Shown: piece after piece, positions 25,232 through 32,366 of the stretch
How positions within the stretch are numbered: the stretch's first letter is position 1
Layout of the letters: the number at the start of each line of letters is the position of its first letter
Assembly (NCBI GenBank): GCA_004357365.1
Contig: SMVT01000106.1
Location: 1-32,366, forward strand
DNA length: 32,366 nt
Reading direction: 5' to 3'
Origin: Nitrospina sp.
GTDB taxonomy: Bacteria > Nitrospinota > Nitrospinia > Nitrospinales > Nitrospinaceae
Program-made: the position numbers and the translations under genes
Notes under the pieces: generated by a model
Told to the model about the DNA's origin: nothing
Database searches by the model: none
What the model saw: the letters and a program-made list of their open reading frames with translations, nothing else

Positions 25232-25268
25232 TGGTTTATGTGAACCAAAGGAAATTTGAGGAGAGAGA

Positions 25269-25670
25269 ATGAAAAACATTGCGCGATTGAAAGGTTTGGG
25301 AGGAAAAGTTACTGATTCTGAAAGTGGATTTACCCTGATTGAATTATTGATTGTTATCGCCATTATCGGTATTCTGGCGGCGATTGCCATTCCCCAGTTT
25401 AGTCAGTATAAAGTCCGCTCCTACGACAGTGACGCCAAAGCCAATTTGCATAATATTTACATCGCCTGCAAAGCCTATTGGGGAATTGATGGCTCCGGAA
25501 ACACTTGCACCTTAACCATAGCCAAGCAAACCACCTGGGGCTATATACAATCCTCTAATGTCAGCGTCACCTCCGGCGGAATCGACTGGAACTATTCGGC
25601 TTCCGCCATGAATATAAACAGTAGCAACTCGTTCTCTATCGATCATAGGGGAGATATCAATCTATTGTAA
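25269..25670 (+). CDS. Type IV pilin 1 (prepilin)
   Basis: A 133-residue prepilin. Unusually long leader of 20 residues ends in SESG; cleavage by PilD is expected at G20/F21 (SG-FTLIELLIVIAIIGILAA). The conserved Glu at mature position 5 (E25) is present. The hydrophobic helix is followed by IPQFSQYKVRSYDSDAKANLHNI. The globular domain has two cysteines (IYIACKAYW and NTCTLTI) that may form a disulphide. RBS GAGGAGAGAG directly before the ATG. It has close sequence similarity to pilin 2 over the first half, while the second half diverges. Confidence 0.95.
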   Translation: MKNIARLKGLGGKVTDSESGFTLIELLIVIAIIGILAAIAIPQFSQYKVRSYDSDAKANLHNIYIACKAYWGIDGSGNTCTLTIAKQTTWGYIQSSNVSVTSGGIDWNYSASAMNINSSNSFSIDHRGDINLL

Positions 25671-25994
25671 TCAGTCCATCCGGTGGTCCCTCCCGTTCCA
25701 ATCTTAACCCGACTGTTCGCCAGGCATCACCGGCGATGCTTTGTAAAGCCTGTTTCCCCCGAAAGAATCATACATGAATATCTCTAAAGTAATCTCCATT
25801 CTGTTTCGGTGCGAACCAGAGGGGAATCCCCTTTGGCCATTAAGAGTTTCCCAAATTTTGTCCCAGAGAGTGACAGAAATTGTCTATTTTCGGGTGAATC
25901 CGGCGGTCCACCGGCCGGCCACCACCGGGTTTAAAATTCACAACTATTTGAAAATTAAGGCAAATATCGATTTATATGGGATGTATCCAGTGAA
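25671..25994. other. Intergenic region between the two pilin genes
   Basis: About 320 bases up to the second pilin's promoter. Near 25724-25739 a stem GCATC/GATGC could be a weak end structure for pilin 1, but there is no T tract. An open frame of 80 codons (25774-26016) lacks a ribosome binding site and runs into the sigma-54 promoter, so it is not called. No pilin remnant seen. Confidence 0.5.
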
Positions 25995-26010
25995 TGGCAT
26001 TGGTATTGCA
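25995..26010 (+). promoter_or_regulatory. Sigma-54 promoter of pilin gene 2
   Basis: TGGCATTGGTATTGCA again fits TGGCACG-N4-TTGCA, with the -24 GG at 25996-25997 and the -12 GC at 26008-26009. It shares TGGCATT-N4-TTGCA with the promoter of pilin 1. The predicted start is near 26021, giving a ~115-base leader before the ATG at 26137. So both pilin genes have their own sigma-54 promoter. Confidence 0.75.
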
Positions 26011-26136
26011 ACCTAATTACAAAACCGAATACGAGTTTAGAGTTTTGGGCGAGGACCCCAAGAAGTTTTAGGTTTTACCGCAAGGTTATTATATTTAACA
26101 GCAAGTATTATTGATGATTCAGGAGGAGTATTCAGC

Positions 26137-26505
26137 ATGTCAAAAATTAGAAACGAAAAAGGTTTTACCCTGATCGAACTGCTGATCGTTATCGCCATTA
26201 TCGGTATTTTGGCGGCCATCGCTATTCCGCAGTTCAACCAGTACAAAGCGCGGGCTTACGATTCCGACGTGAAGTCCAACATTCATAATATCTATCTGGC
26301 GTGTAAGGCTTACTGGGCCGACTCGGGTTCCGCCGGAGTTTGTACCCAAGCTACCGCTCTGTTAACCACTTATGGTTACATTCAGTCTGCCGCCGTGTCG
26401 ATTGACGTTTCTGCTGATGAAACTACTTGGACGGGTACCGGCATCAACATGAACAACACGGCAAAAGTATTCACGGTTAACTCTCTGGGTGCCATCTCCG
26501 GTTAA
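26137..26505 (+). CDS. Type IV pilin 2 (prepilin)
   Basis: A 122-residue prepilin with a short, typical leader (MSKIRNEKG) and cleavage at G9/F10 before FTLIELLIVIAIIGILAA. Glu-5 of the mature protein is E14. Two cysteines (LACKAYW, GVCTQA) match those of pilin 1, suggesting the same disulphide. The first ~55 mature residues are nearly those of pilin 1; the C-terminal part is different. Strong AGGAGGAG 8 bases before the ATG. The last codons and the stop come from a 25-base tandem duplication (26475-26524). This could be the major pilin, given its better leader and RBS. Confidence 0.95.
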   Translation: MSKIRNEKGFTLIELLIVIAIIGILAAIAIPQFNQYKARAYDSDVKSNIHNIYLACKAYWADSGSAGVCTQATALLTTYGYIQSAAVSIDVSADETTWTGTGINMNNTAKVFTVNSLGAISG

Positions 26506-26524
26506 CTCTCTGGGTGCTATCCAG
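26475..26524 (+). repeat. 25-base tandem duplication at the pilin 2 stop codon
   Basis: GGTTAACTCTCTGGGTGC starts at 26475 and again at 26500, so the period is 25 bases. Because 25 is not a multiple of three, the second copy is read in another frame and its TAA (26503-26505) becomes the stop codon. Collapsing the repeat would give a protein ending VNSLGAIQR, with TGA at about 26527-26529, instead of VNSLGAISG. Confidence 0.8.
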
Positions 26525-26570
26525 AGATGAGTTGACTTAAAGTTTTGGATTCAGTTTAACCATTGAGAGG

Positions 26571-26608
26571 CTCTTCCCACCCCCCGGGGTGGGAAGAGTT
26601 TTCTTTTT
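26571..26608 (+). terminator. Strong Rho-independent terminator after the pilins
   Basis: CTCTTCCCACCCC (26571-26583) pairs perfectly with its complement at 26586-26598, a 13-bp GC-rich stem followed by TTTTCTTTTT. This is the best terminator in the window. It ends pilin 2 transcription only about six bases before the ATG of the next gene. Confidence 0.9.
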
Positions 26609-26614
26609 AACCTT

Positions 26615-28858
26615 ATGTCATCCCACGACGATTCCCCTCCATTTAAGATATTCCTACCCCTTCTTTTAGTTATTTCCTGGTTCATTTATTTATCCACCCT
26701 GTCCCCCACCGTTTTCTACCGCGATACCCCGGAATTTGTGAATACAGCTTTTACGCTGGGGATCAGCCATCCGGCGGGGTTTCCGATTTACAACCTGATG
26801 GCCAAGGCGGTTACTTTCTTTCCGATGGGGTCGGTTCCTTTCAAGGTCAATCTGTTTTCCAGCCTGATGGCTTGTTTGGCCCTGCTGGTGTTATACGCGG
26901 CTTCGGTATCGTTTCTAAGAGTCCTGGCCGGCAAGGAGTCCTCGGAGTCCTTTCTATGGCCCGCGTTGATGCCGGTGGGATTTTTTGCCTTTTGCCTGCC
27001 GTTCTGGAGCAACACCATGCTGGCGGAGGTGTACACGCTCCACACTTTCTTTACCGTGTCCATCGTACTGGCCCTGTTGAAATGGAAAGAACAGGAGGAC
27101 ATCCGTTATCTGTATGCGGCGGCCCTGGTGTATGGATTGAGTGCCGGGAACCACGGCACGGTGGCATTTTATCTGCCCGCCATCCTGATTCTGTTTTTTT
27201 TCTGGTGCCGGCAAAATCCTTGGAAACATCTTTCCTTATGCATCTCGTTTTTCCTTTTGGGGTTTTTGGTGTATGCGTATCTGCCGATCCGTTCCTTAAC
27301 CGAACCGACTTTCGATTGGGGCAACCCCGAGACCGTTAAGGGATTTTTATTTCAGATTACCGACCGGAAAGACTCGCACAGTCACTTTAGCGTTTTAAGT
27401 CCCGCGGCGGGTGCCGCCGCAGTGGCGGAAACCGGCGCTTCAATGATGACCGGGATCGCCGGGTGGTTTTCCAAAACGGGGCATGTGATGAAGGTGTTTA
27501 TCGGGGATGTGGCCCATAGCTTGTCCTGGGCATCGGTTGTCGGGTTTTTAATTGGAGCCGTGGTGTGTTTCAGAAAAAGCCTGCCGCTGTTTCTGTTCTT
27601 TGCGGTGATCGTGGCAACCAATGCGGCTTTTTTTGTTTCCTGGCGGGGAGAGGCTTTTTTGCCTTCCTATGTCGTTGTGACTCTGCTGACGGCCTTGGCT
27701 CTTTACTATATCCTGTACACGGCATGGTGGCAACGGCCCAACCCGGACGCTTCGCGGGACCGACGCACAACAGGAATATCGAATGCATCCGGGGTGGTGG
27801 GCATGGTCGTTCTCATTGCACTCGGTCTATCCATTCCCTGGGCGATAGGGAAAAACTATTTTCGGGTGGACCACTCTTGGAATCATCTTTCCGAATCGAT
27901 GACCCGCAGCGTGTATTTGACCCTTCCCGACCGGGCGGTGTTCATTTCCGGCCTGTCGTGGTTTTTTTACAACTACAATCAGGATGTGCGGCGCCTGCGG
28001 GACGACGTGACGGCGGTCACCGTGTGGGATCTGATTTCACCTCACCGCACCGGTCTTATGACTCCCAGAAGATATCCGAACCTTTTCCTCCCGGATTCCG
28101 CGAAATATGATTTAAAAACTCTGGAGGGGATCTCGGATTATTCCCAGGAGTTTATTCAGCGGAACGCCGCGGCGGCTCCCGTGGTTCTGGAGGCGAACCA
28201 GACCCTGTTTGAGCAAACCAAGTTCACCGGACACTGGCAACCCTATCGCAATGTGTTATTGCAGTACGACTCCCCGGCTCTGGTGATGCAACACCCCCGG
28301 CCCACGCACCGGCAGTCCTGGCGGGAGTTTAAAAATTTACTGGAGATGGAACTGGCCCGGCCGGAGAGTGGTCGGGATGTGGACTGGATCCATATCCCCG
28401 TGGCCTGGATCATTTCGTTGAGAAATTACTTTCACGCTGCTGAAGAATATGATCTGGAACGGGAAGTTCTGGAAATGCAGAGAAGTTTTCTGGGGTATCG
28501 TAACCAGGAGTGGGGATTGAACTACCTGGACAATCTGGTATTGACCGGACGTTTGGGGAAGGCGCAGTTATGGATGGACCAATTCCAGCAGGAATTTTCC
28601 GGTACCTTTGAGGTCCACATGGGGCAGGGGTTGTTGCGGACGGCACAGGGCCGGTTGCAGGAGGGGTTGGAGTTCTTCAATCAGGCGGCGCGCCTCGACC
28701 CGTACTCCTTCAGGGTTCATCTGGAGTTGGCCGGAACCCTTAGAAAATTGCAGAAGGAACCGGAGGCCCGGTCGGCAATAATGAAGGCGCGAGACCGGAT
28801 CGGCAATGTCCGGCAGTTGATGGCCTACCGGAAAGCGTTGCGTCAATTTCCCGGGTGA
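26615..28858 (+). CDS. DUF2723 (TMEM260-like) membrane glycosyltransferase with C-terminal TPR region
   Basis: A 747-residue polytopic membrane protein. The N-terminal signature YRDTPEFVNTAFTLGISHP (D37, E40, H52-P53) followed by AGFPIYNL matches the DUF2723 family of GT-C protein O-mannosyltransferase-like enzymes, which use polyprenyl-phosphate sugars and an acidic luminal/periplasmic site. About ten hydrophobic segments span residues ~10-430. Residues ~440-600 form a periplasmic domain, and the C-terminus (~620-747) a TPR-like helical region. It lies directly behind the pilin terminator and has no recognisable ribosome binding site. Acceptor unknown; pilin is an attractive candidate only by position. 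Confidence 0.8.
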   Translation: MSSHDDSPPFKIFLPLLLVISWFIYLSTLSPTVFYRDTPEFVNTAFTLGISHPAGFPIYNLMAKAVTFFPMGSVPFKVNLFSSLMACLALLVLYAASVSFLRVLAGKESSESFLWPALMPVGFFAFCLPFWSNTMLAEVYTLHTFFTVSIVLALLKWKEQEDIRYLYAAALVYGLSAGNHGTVAFYLPAILILFFFWCRQNPWKHLSLCISFFLLGFLVYAYLPIRSLTEPTFDWGNPETVKGFLFQITDRKDSHSHFSVLSPAAGAAAVAETGASMMTGIAGWFSKTGHVMKVFIGDVAHSLSWASVVGFLIGAVVCFRKSLPLFLFFAVIVATNAAFFVSWRGEAFLPSYVVVTLLTALALYYILYTAWWQRPNPDASRDRRTTGISNASGVVGMVVLIALGLSIPWAIGKNYFRVDHSWNHLSESMTRSVYLTLPDRAVFISGLSWFFYNYNQDVRRLRDDVTAVTVWDLISPHRTGLMTPRRYPNLFLPDSAKYDLKTLEGISDYSQEFIQRNAAAAPVVLEANQTLFEQTKFTGHWQPYRNVLLQYDSPALVMQHPRPTHRQSWREFKNLLEMELARPESGRDVDWIHIPVAWIISLRNYFHAAEEYDLEREVLEMQRSFLGYRNQEWGLNYLDNLVLTGRLGKAQLWMDQFQQEFSGTFEVHMGQGLLRTAQGRLQEGLEFFNQAARLDPYSFRVHLELAGTLRKLQKEPEARSAIMKARDRIGNVRQLMAYRKALRQFPG

Positions 28859-29019
28859 GGTGCGCATCCCGCGAAAATCCTTTCCGCCGCTGTTAACGGG
28901 GCCCTGCAAAAAAAATCTTTTTTTGTTTTTTATATTCGTTACCATTAATAAATGGGGTTTTTAAGGTCCCGACGCCCTTTCAATGCGGTTCCAAATCCTG
29001 CCTGAGACACTGGAAGGCC
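28859..29019. other. Spacer between the DUF2723 gene and the GT2 gene
   Basis: 161 noncoding bases. An A7/T7 stem (around 28908-28926, followed by more T) could be a weak terminator. No clear promoter found. Confidence 0.35.
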
Positions 29020-29970
29020 ATGTTAGAAAATAAATCGGTTGCTGTGGTGGTGACCGCACATAATGAAGAGAAATTGATCCTCAAGGTCCTGACGACCCTG
29101 CCGCCCTGGGTGGACAAAGTATTTGTCGTCGACGATTGCAGTACCGATAAAACCGCGGATATCGTTGAGGAGTTTTTGCGCACGGACCGCCGTGTGGAAC
29201 TGATCCGGCATAAGGAGAACCGCGGGGTGGGAGGGGCCATTCAATCGGGATACCGGGCCAGCCTCGAAAACAAAATGGATATCACGGTGGTGATGAACGG
29301 CGATGCGCAGATGCATCCCGACGATCTGCCTCATATTGTCGATCCCATCGTCTCCGGCATCGCCGATTATTCGAAGGGCAACCGGCTGTTTCACGGTGAA
29401 GCGTGGAACATGATTCCGCATTACCGCTACATCGGCAATGCGGTGCTTTCCCTGTTGACGAAAATCGCCAGCGGTTACTGGCACGTGGCGGATTCCCAAT
29501 GCGGGTTCACCGCCATGTCGCTGAGAGCGTTACAGAGTATCGACATCGATAAGATTTTTCAGCGCTACGGCGTGCCGAACGATATTCTGGTCAAACTCAA
29601 TATTGAAAACATGCGGGTGGTGGATGTCCCCATCCGTCCGGTTTACGGAATTGGAGAACAGTCCGGAATCCGTCTGTACAAGGTGATTCCCGATATCTCC
29701 CTGTTGCTCTTCAGGTGTTTTTTCAAAAGGATGTTTGGCAAGTATGTGATCCGGGATTTTCATCCCCTGGTATTCTTTTATTTTTTGGGATTCATCGCCT
29801 TTCCCATCGGGTCGGGCATGGGGATTTATTATTTTTTCTACCGCATCTTTGTTGGCCATGTCACTCCGGTGACGGCTTTGTTCGCCGCGTTCCTGTCGTT
29901 GATGGGATTGCTGTTTCTTTTATTCGCCATGTTGTTCGACATGGAATACAACCGACAGTTGAGGGATTAA
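29020..29970 (+). CDS. GT2 polyprenyl-phosphate glycosyltransferase (DPM1/GtrB/CsbB-like)
   Basis: A 316-residue family-2 glycosyltransferase. N-terminal GT-A domain: VAVVVTAHNEE, VFVVDDCSTDKT, GVGGAIQSGYRAS and MNGDAQMHPDDL (the metal-binding D-x-D-like region). Two transmembrane helices follow at ~249-275 and ~284-307. This GT-A plus two-helix architecture is that of enzymes charging undecaprenyl phosphate with a hexose (GtrB, CsbB, PglJ-like). It would supply the lipid-linked sugar for the GT-C enzymes on both sides. GGAAGG (29012-29017) sits very close to the ATG at 29020. Separated by 18 bases from the next gene. Confidence 0.9.
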   Translation: MLENKSVAVVVTAHNEEKLILKVLTTLPPWVDKVFVVDDCSTDKTADIVEEFLRTDRRVELIRHKENRGVGGAIQSGYRASLENKMDITVVMNGDAQMHPDDLPHIVDPIVSGIADYSKGNRLFHGEAWNMIPHYRYIGNAVLSLLTKIASGYWHVADSQCGFTAMSLRALQSIDIDKIFQRYGVPNDILVKLNIENMRVVDVPIRPVYGIGEQSGIRLYKVIPDISLLLFRCFFKRMFGKYVIRDFHPLVFFYFLGFIAFPIGSGMGIYYFFYRIFVGHVTPVTALFAAFLSLMGLLFLLFAMLFDMEYNRQLRD

Positions 29971-29988
29971 CCAGCGGGGCCGGGGTTC

Positions 29989-32292
29989 GTGCGCCTTCAT
30001 ACAGTGAATCTTTTTCAAAGAATTGTAGACAGAAATTTCCTGCGCGGTTCGGAGACCCTCCTGGGAATCGGGCTGCTGCTCCTCGCCATCGGGCTGTTTT
30101 TTAATTCCTTTATTTTTTCGGAACAGTTTCTCTTCTATAGCGATTTCGGTTTTGTCACTTACCCGATCAAATTCTTCCTGTCGCAGGCCTACCATGCCGG
30201 AAGTCTGCCTTTCTGGAATCCCTACCTGTATTCCGGTACCCCTTTCATGGCCGCGTTTCATCCGGGTGTGTTCTATCCACCGAGCGTGTTGTTTTTTTTA
30301 AACGACGTTTCGCTGGCCATCAACTGGTTTTATCTGTTCCATGTGATGATCCTGGGACTTCCCGTCTACGGTTTGGTCAAAAGTTGGGGACTGTCCTGGA
30401 CCGCCGCACTGGCCTCCGCGCTGACCGCCTGCCTGAGCTGTTTTTTTATTTCTTCAACGATGCTCAGCAATTTTTTTTTGGCGGCGGTCTGGCTGCCGCT
30501 GATTTTCCTGTTGTTCCAGGCGTTCATTTTAGAAAAGAGGATCGGCTGGCTGGCCGGAGCCGTTTTGGCCCTGGCGTGTCAGACCCTGGCCGCCTGCCCG
30601 GAAGTGTCCATTTTAACCGGCCTGCTGCTGGCCGCCTATACTTTGCTGTTGGTCCCCTATTATGAGGGCAGCCTGCACAAGCCGGGCAGGGTGGCCGCCC
30701 TGGGGTTGCTTTTGGTAATGGCGCTGGGGCTGTCGGCATTACAACTGGTGCCCACTTACCAGTTGACCCATTGGTCGGTCCGGGAGGGGGGAATGCCCTT
30801 TGCCGACCACGCCTACCGGTCCATGGCGGCGAGTCAGCTGGCACAGCTTCTGCTGCCCTTCGATTTTGACAAATACCTCAACGGAACCAGCGGCATTTTC
30901 CGCATTAACACTTTTTATATCAATATTTATATGGGGTTGTTTGCTGTGGTTTTTCTGGGCTTCTCGTTTTTGAACCGCAAAAACCCGGCGGTCTTGTTCT
31001 GGTTGCTGGTATTTTTTGCAGGGATTTTCCTGGCTTTGGGGAGCCATAACCCGGTGTATCGCTGGATTTATTCAGTGACGCCCTTTCTCGACCTGTTCAG
31101 ATTCCCGGAGAAATATTTTTTCCTGTCCGCGTTTGCATTGATCTTTTTAACAGGCCACATGTTCGATTATCTGATCCGGGTGGCACAAAACCGCGAAATT
31201 GGCATAAAAAGCATTGTGACTTTTTTGATTCTCATATTTTCAATATTGGGGATCGCCGCGGTGGTCCAGCCCAACTACCGGCCCGAGATTCCCATTCTCC
31301 TGCTGATGGTTTTCGGTTTGGGGTACACCCTGTTTTACTTTAAACGTTTAAAGGAGGTCTGGTTCCGGGCCGGCGTATTGCTGTTGATCGCGGTGGACTT
31401 GACCGCCAGCGGTTCTCAGGTCATGCCTTTGATGCCCCGCAGTTTTTATGAACAACCTCCACAATTGTTGGAGCGGATCAAACACAATAAGGAACCCGTC
31501 CGGCTTTACACCGGGAAAACGGAGAATCCCCTGTACAAGGGGTTTCCCAACGAGCCCGGCATCCGGGCGGGATATCTGGCGGCCAAGGAGCATTTTTATC
31601 CTTATTGGGGAATGATACATGAGGTGGGATATGTGAACGGCATCCCGGGCCTGGGATTGGAGCTGAAAGATCATCGACTCTGGGAAAAAATATTCCACAG
31701 CTCTTCCAGGGAGCGACGTCTTCGCATTCTCCAAAGGAGCAATGTCACCCATTGGATTGACGGGGACCGGCCCACCGAGTTTGCACAGGGCCGGCCGGTC
31801 ATACGGCCCGAACGGCTGCAGGCGCTTCCGGGAGCACTGCCGCGCGCTTATTTGGTGCCGCAGGTGCGCAGGGGACGGGAACCGCAACTGCTGAATACCT
31901 ATTACGACGAATCGTTCGACCCGCTCAAAGAAGTGCTGCTGAGCCAGCCGGTGGAGTTTGAGCCAACGGATCATTTTGAAGGAAAGGTGGAAGAAGTGAG
32001 TTACCGGCCCAACCAGGTCACCGTCAAAACCTCGCAGGAGGGTAATGGTTTCCTGGTCCTGATGGATTCCTATTTTCCCGGATGGACGGTGACCATCGAC
32101 GGACAGGAGGGATCCATCCTGCAGGCCAATCATTTTTACCGGGCGGTGCAATTGGGTCCGGGCCGGCATACCCTGGTGTTTGATTATTTTCCGGAAGGTT
32201 TCAAAGATGGCCTGACGATAAGCGGCGTCACGCTGGTTGCGGGACTGGCAGGAGCCGTCCTGTGGGGCAGATTTTCCACGCGTTCGATCTGA
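29989..32292 (+). CDS. YfhO-family membrane protein (GT-C-like glycosyltransferase)
   Basis: A 767-residue polytopic protein. It begins with a GTG and a ~20-residue cytoplasmic lead, then ~12 transmembrane helices (residues ~22-470). A large soluble domain (~480-740) carries the YfhO hallmark DSYFPGWTVTIDGQ followed by ANHFYRAVQLGPGRHTL. A terminal helix completes it. In Bacillus subtilis YfhO transfers a sugar from the CsbB-made lipid carrier to lipoteichoic acid; the adjacent GT2 gene here matches that pairing. Acceptor in this Gram-negative-type cell is unknown. Confidence 0.88.
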   Translation: MRLHTVNLFQRIVDRNFLRGSETLLGIGLLLLAIGLFFNSFIFSEQFLFYSDFGFVTYPIKFFLSQAYHAGSLPFWNPYLYSGTPFMAAFHPGVFYPPSVLFFLNDVSLAINWFYLFHVMILGLPVYGLVKSWGLSWTAALASALTACLSCFFISSTMLSNFFLAAVWLPLIFLLFQAFILEKRIGWLAGAVLALACQTLAACPEVSILTGLLLAAYTLLLVPYYEGSLHKPGRVAALGLLLVMALGLSALQLVPTYQLTHWSVREGGMPFADHAYRSMAASQLAQLLLPFDFDKYLNGTSGIFRINTFYINIYMGLFAVVFLGFSFLNRKNPAVLFWLLVFFAGIFLALGSHNPVYRWIYSVTPFLDLFRFPEKYFFLSAFALIFLTGHMFDYLIRVAQNREIGIKSIVTFLILIFSILGIAAVVQPNYRPEIPILLLMVFGLGYTLFYFKRLKEVWFRAGVLLLIAVDLTASGSQVMPLMPRSFYEQPPQLLERIKHNKEPVRLYTGKTENPLYKGFPNEPGIRAGYLAAKEHFYPYWGMIHEVGYVNGIPGLGLELKDHRLWEKIFHSSSRERRLRILQRSNVTHWIDGDRPTEFAQGRPVIRPERLQALPGALPRAYLVPQVRRGREPQLLNTYYDESFDPLKEVLLSQPVEFEPTDHFEGKVEEVSYRPNQVTVKTSQEGNGFLVLMDSYFPGWTVTIDGQEGSILQANHFYRAVQLGPGRHTLVFDYFPEGFKDGLTISGVTLVAGLAGAVLWGRFSTRSI

Positions 32293-32366
32293 TAAACACC
32301 GAAAGAAAAATAACAAGTGACACTCAAAAATATATTCTCGCTGAATTCGATTTCGTCCTCATCCAC

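Noticed and set aside
25774..26016. 80-codon open frame between the pilin genes
   Set aside because: No ribosome binding site, no recognisable sequence, and it overlaps the sigma-54 promoter of pilin 2.
32184..32366. Minus-strand 60-codon frame at the right edge, and a plus-strand GTG at 32315
   Set aside because: Either could be the edge of a neighbouring gene, but the visible stretch has no motif and mostly overlaps the end of the YfhO-family gene.
1..32366. CRISPR arrays, tRNA/rRNA genes, transposases or prophage genes
   Set aside because: None recognised. The repeats found are small intergenic palindromes and one 25-base tandem duplication, without spacer-repeat periodicity.

Overview
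The window reads as a chromosomal segment of a Gram-negative, outer-membrane-bearing bacterium with moderately high GC. It holds a PilMNOPQ type IV pilus assembly operon, a LapA/LapB-type protein of LPS regulation, a DksA/TraR-type factor, sigma-54 promoters at pilin genes, and standard housekeeping genes (nagZ, miaB, aroB, nadD, rsfS). The gene mix and several lineage-specific architectures would suit Nitrospinota or a deltaproteobacterium-like lineage. That placement is an inference without database support. I saw no prophage, CRISPR array, transposase, rRNA or tRNA.

Layout. 1-2.4 kb: the 3' end of an ABC exporter and a GH57 alpha-glucan-active enzyme. 2.4-4.6 kb, minus strand: an XRE repressor whose promoter spacer is filled by a perfect inverted repeat, then a 0.6 kb AT-rich gap with a second copy of that motif, then nagZ. 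4.7-9.3 kb: a stand-alone ketosynthase, two uncharacterised genes and miaB. 9.3-17.0 kb: a sigma-70-type promoter, a small HTH protein, then pilM-pilN-pilO-pilP-pilQ-aroB, tightly packed with ATGA overlaps at pilM/pilN and pilQ/aroB. PilP is a large fusion with a DUF2059-like N-terminal region. 17.0-21.3 kb: an aldehyde dehydrogenase, a WalJ/YycJ-type metallo-beta-lactamase protein bracketed by interspersed palindromic repeats, and an ADP-ribosylglycohydrolase homologue with altered metal-site motifs. 21.5-25.0 kb: a secreted two-repeat protein, then a minus-strand set nadD-rsfS-DksA/TraR-LapA/LapB fusion. 25.2-32.3 kb: two tandem type IV pilins, each behind a sigma-54 promoter, a strong terminator, then three membrane glycosylation genes (DUF2723 GT-C, a GT2 polyprenyl-phosphate glycosyltransferase and a YfhO-family GT-C).

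How the genes fit together. The pil operon supplies the inner-membrane platform, the periplasmic connector and the secretin. The pilin locus about 9 kb downstream supplies pilus subunits under separate sigma-54 control. The glycosylation cassette right behind the pilins could modify pilin or another surface polymer. Best candidates for something not well described: the PilP/DUF2059 fusion, the sigma-54 pilin pair coupled to a GT2/GT-C cassette, the altered ADP-ribosylglycohydrolase, the LapA-LapB single-chain protein, and the XRE operator pair.
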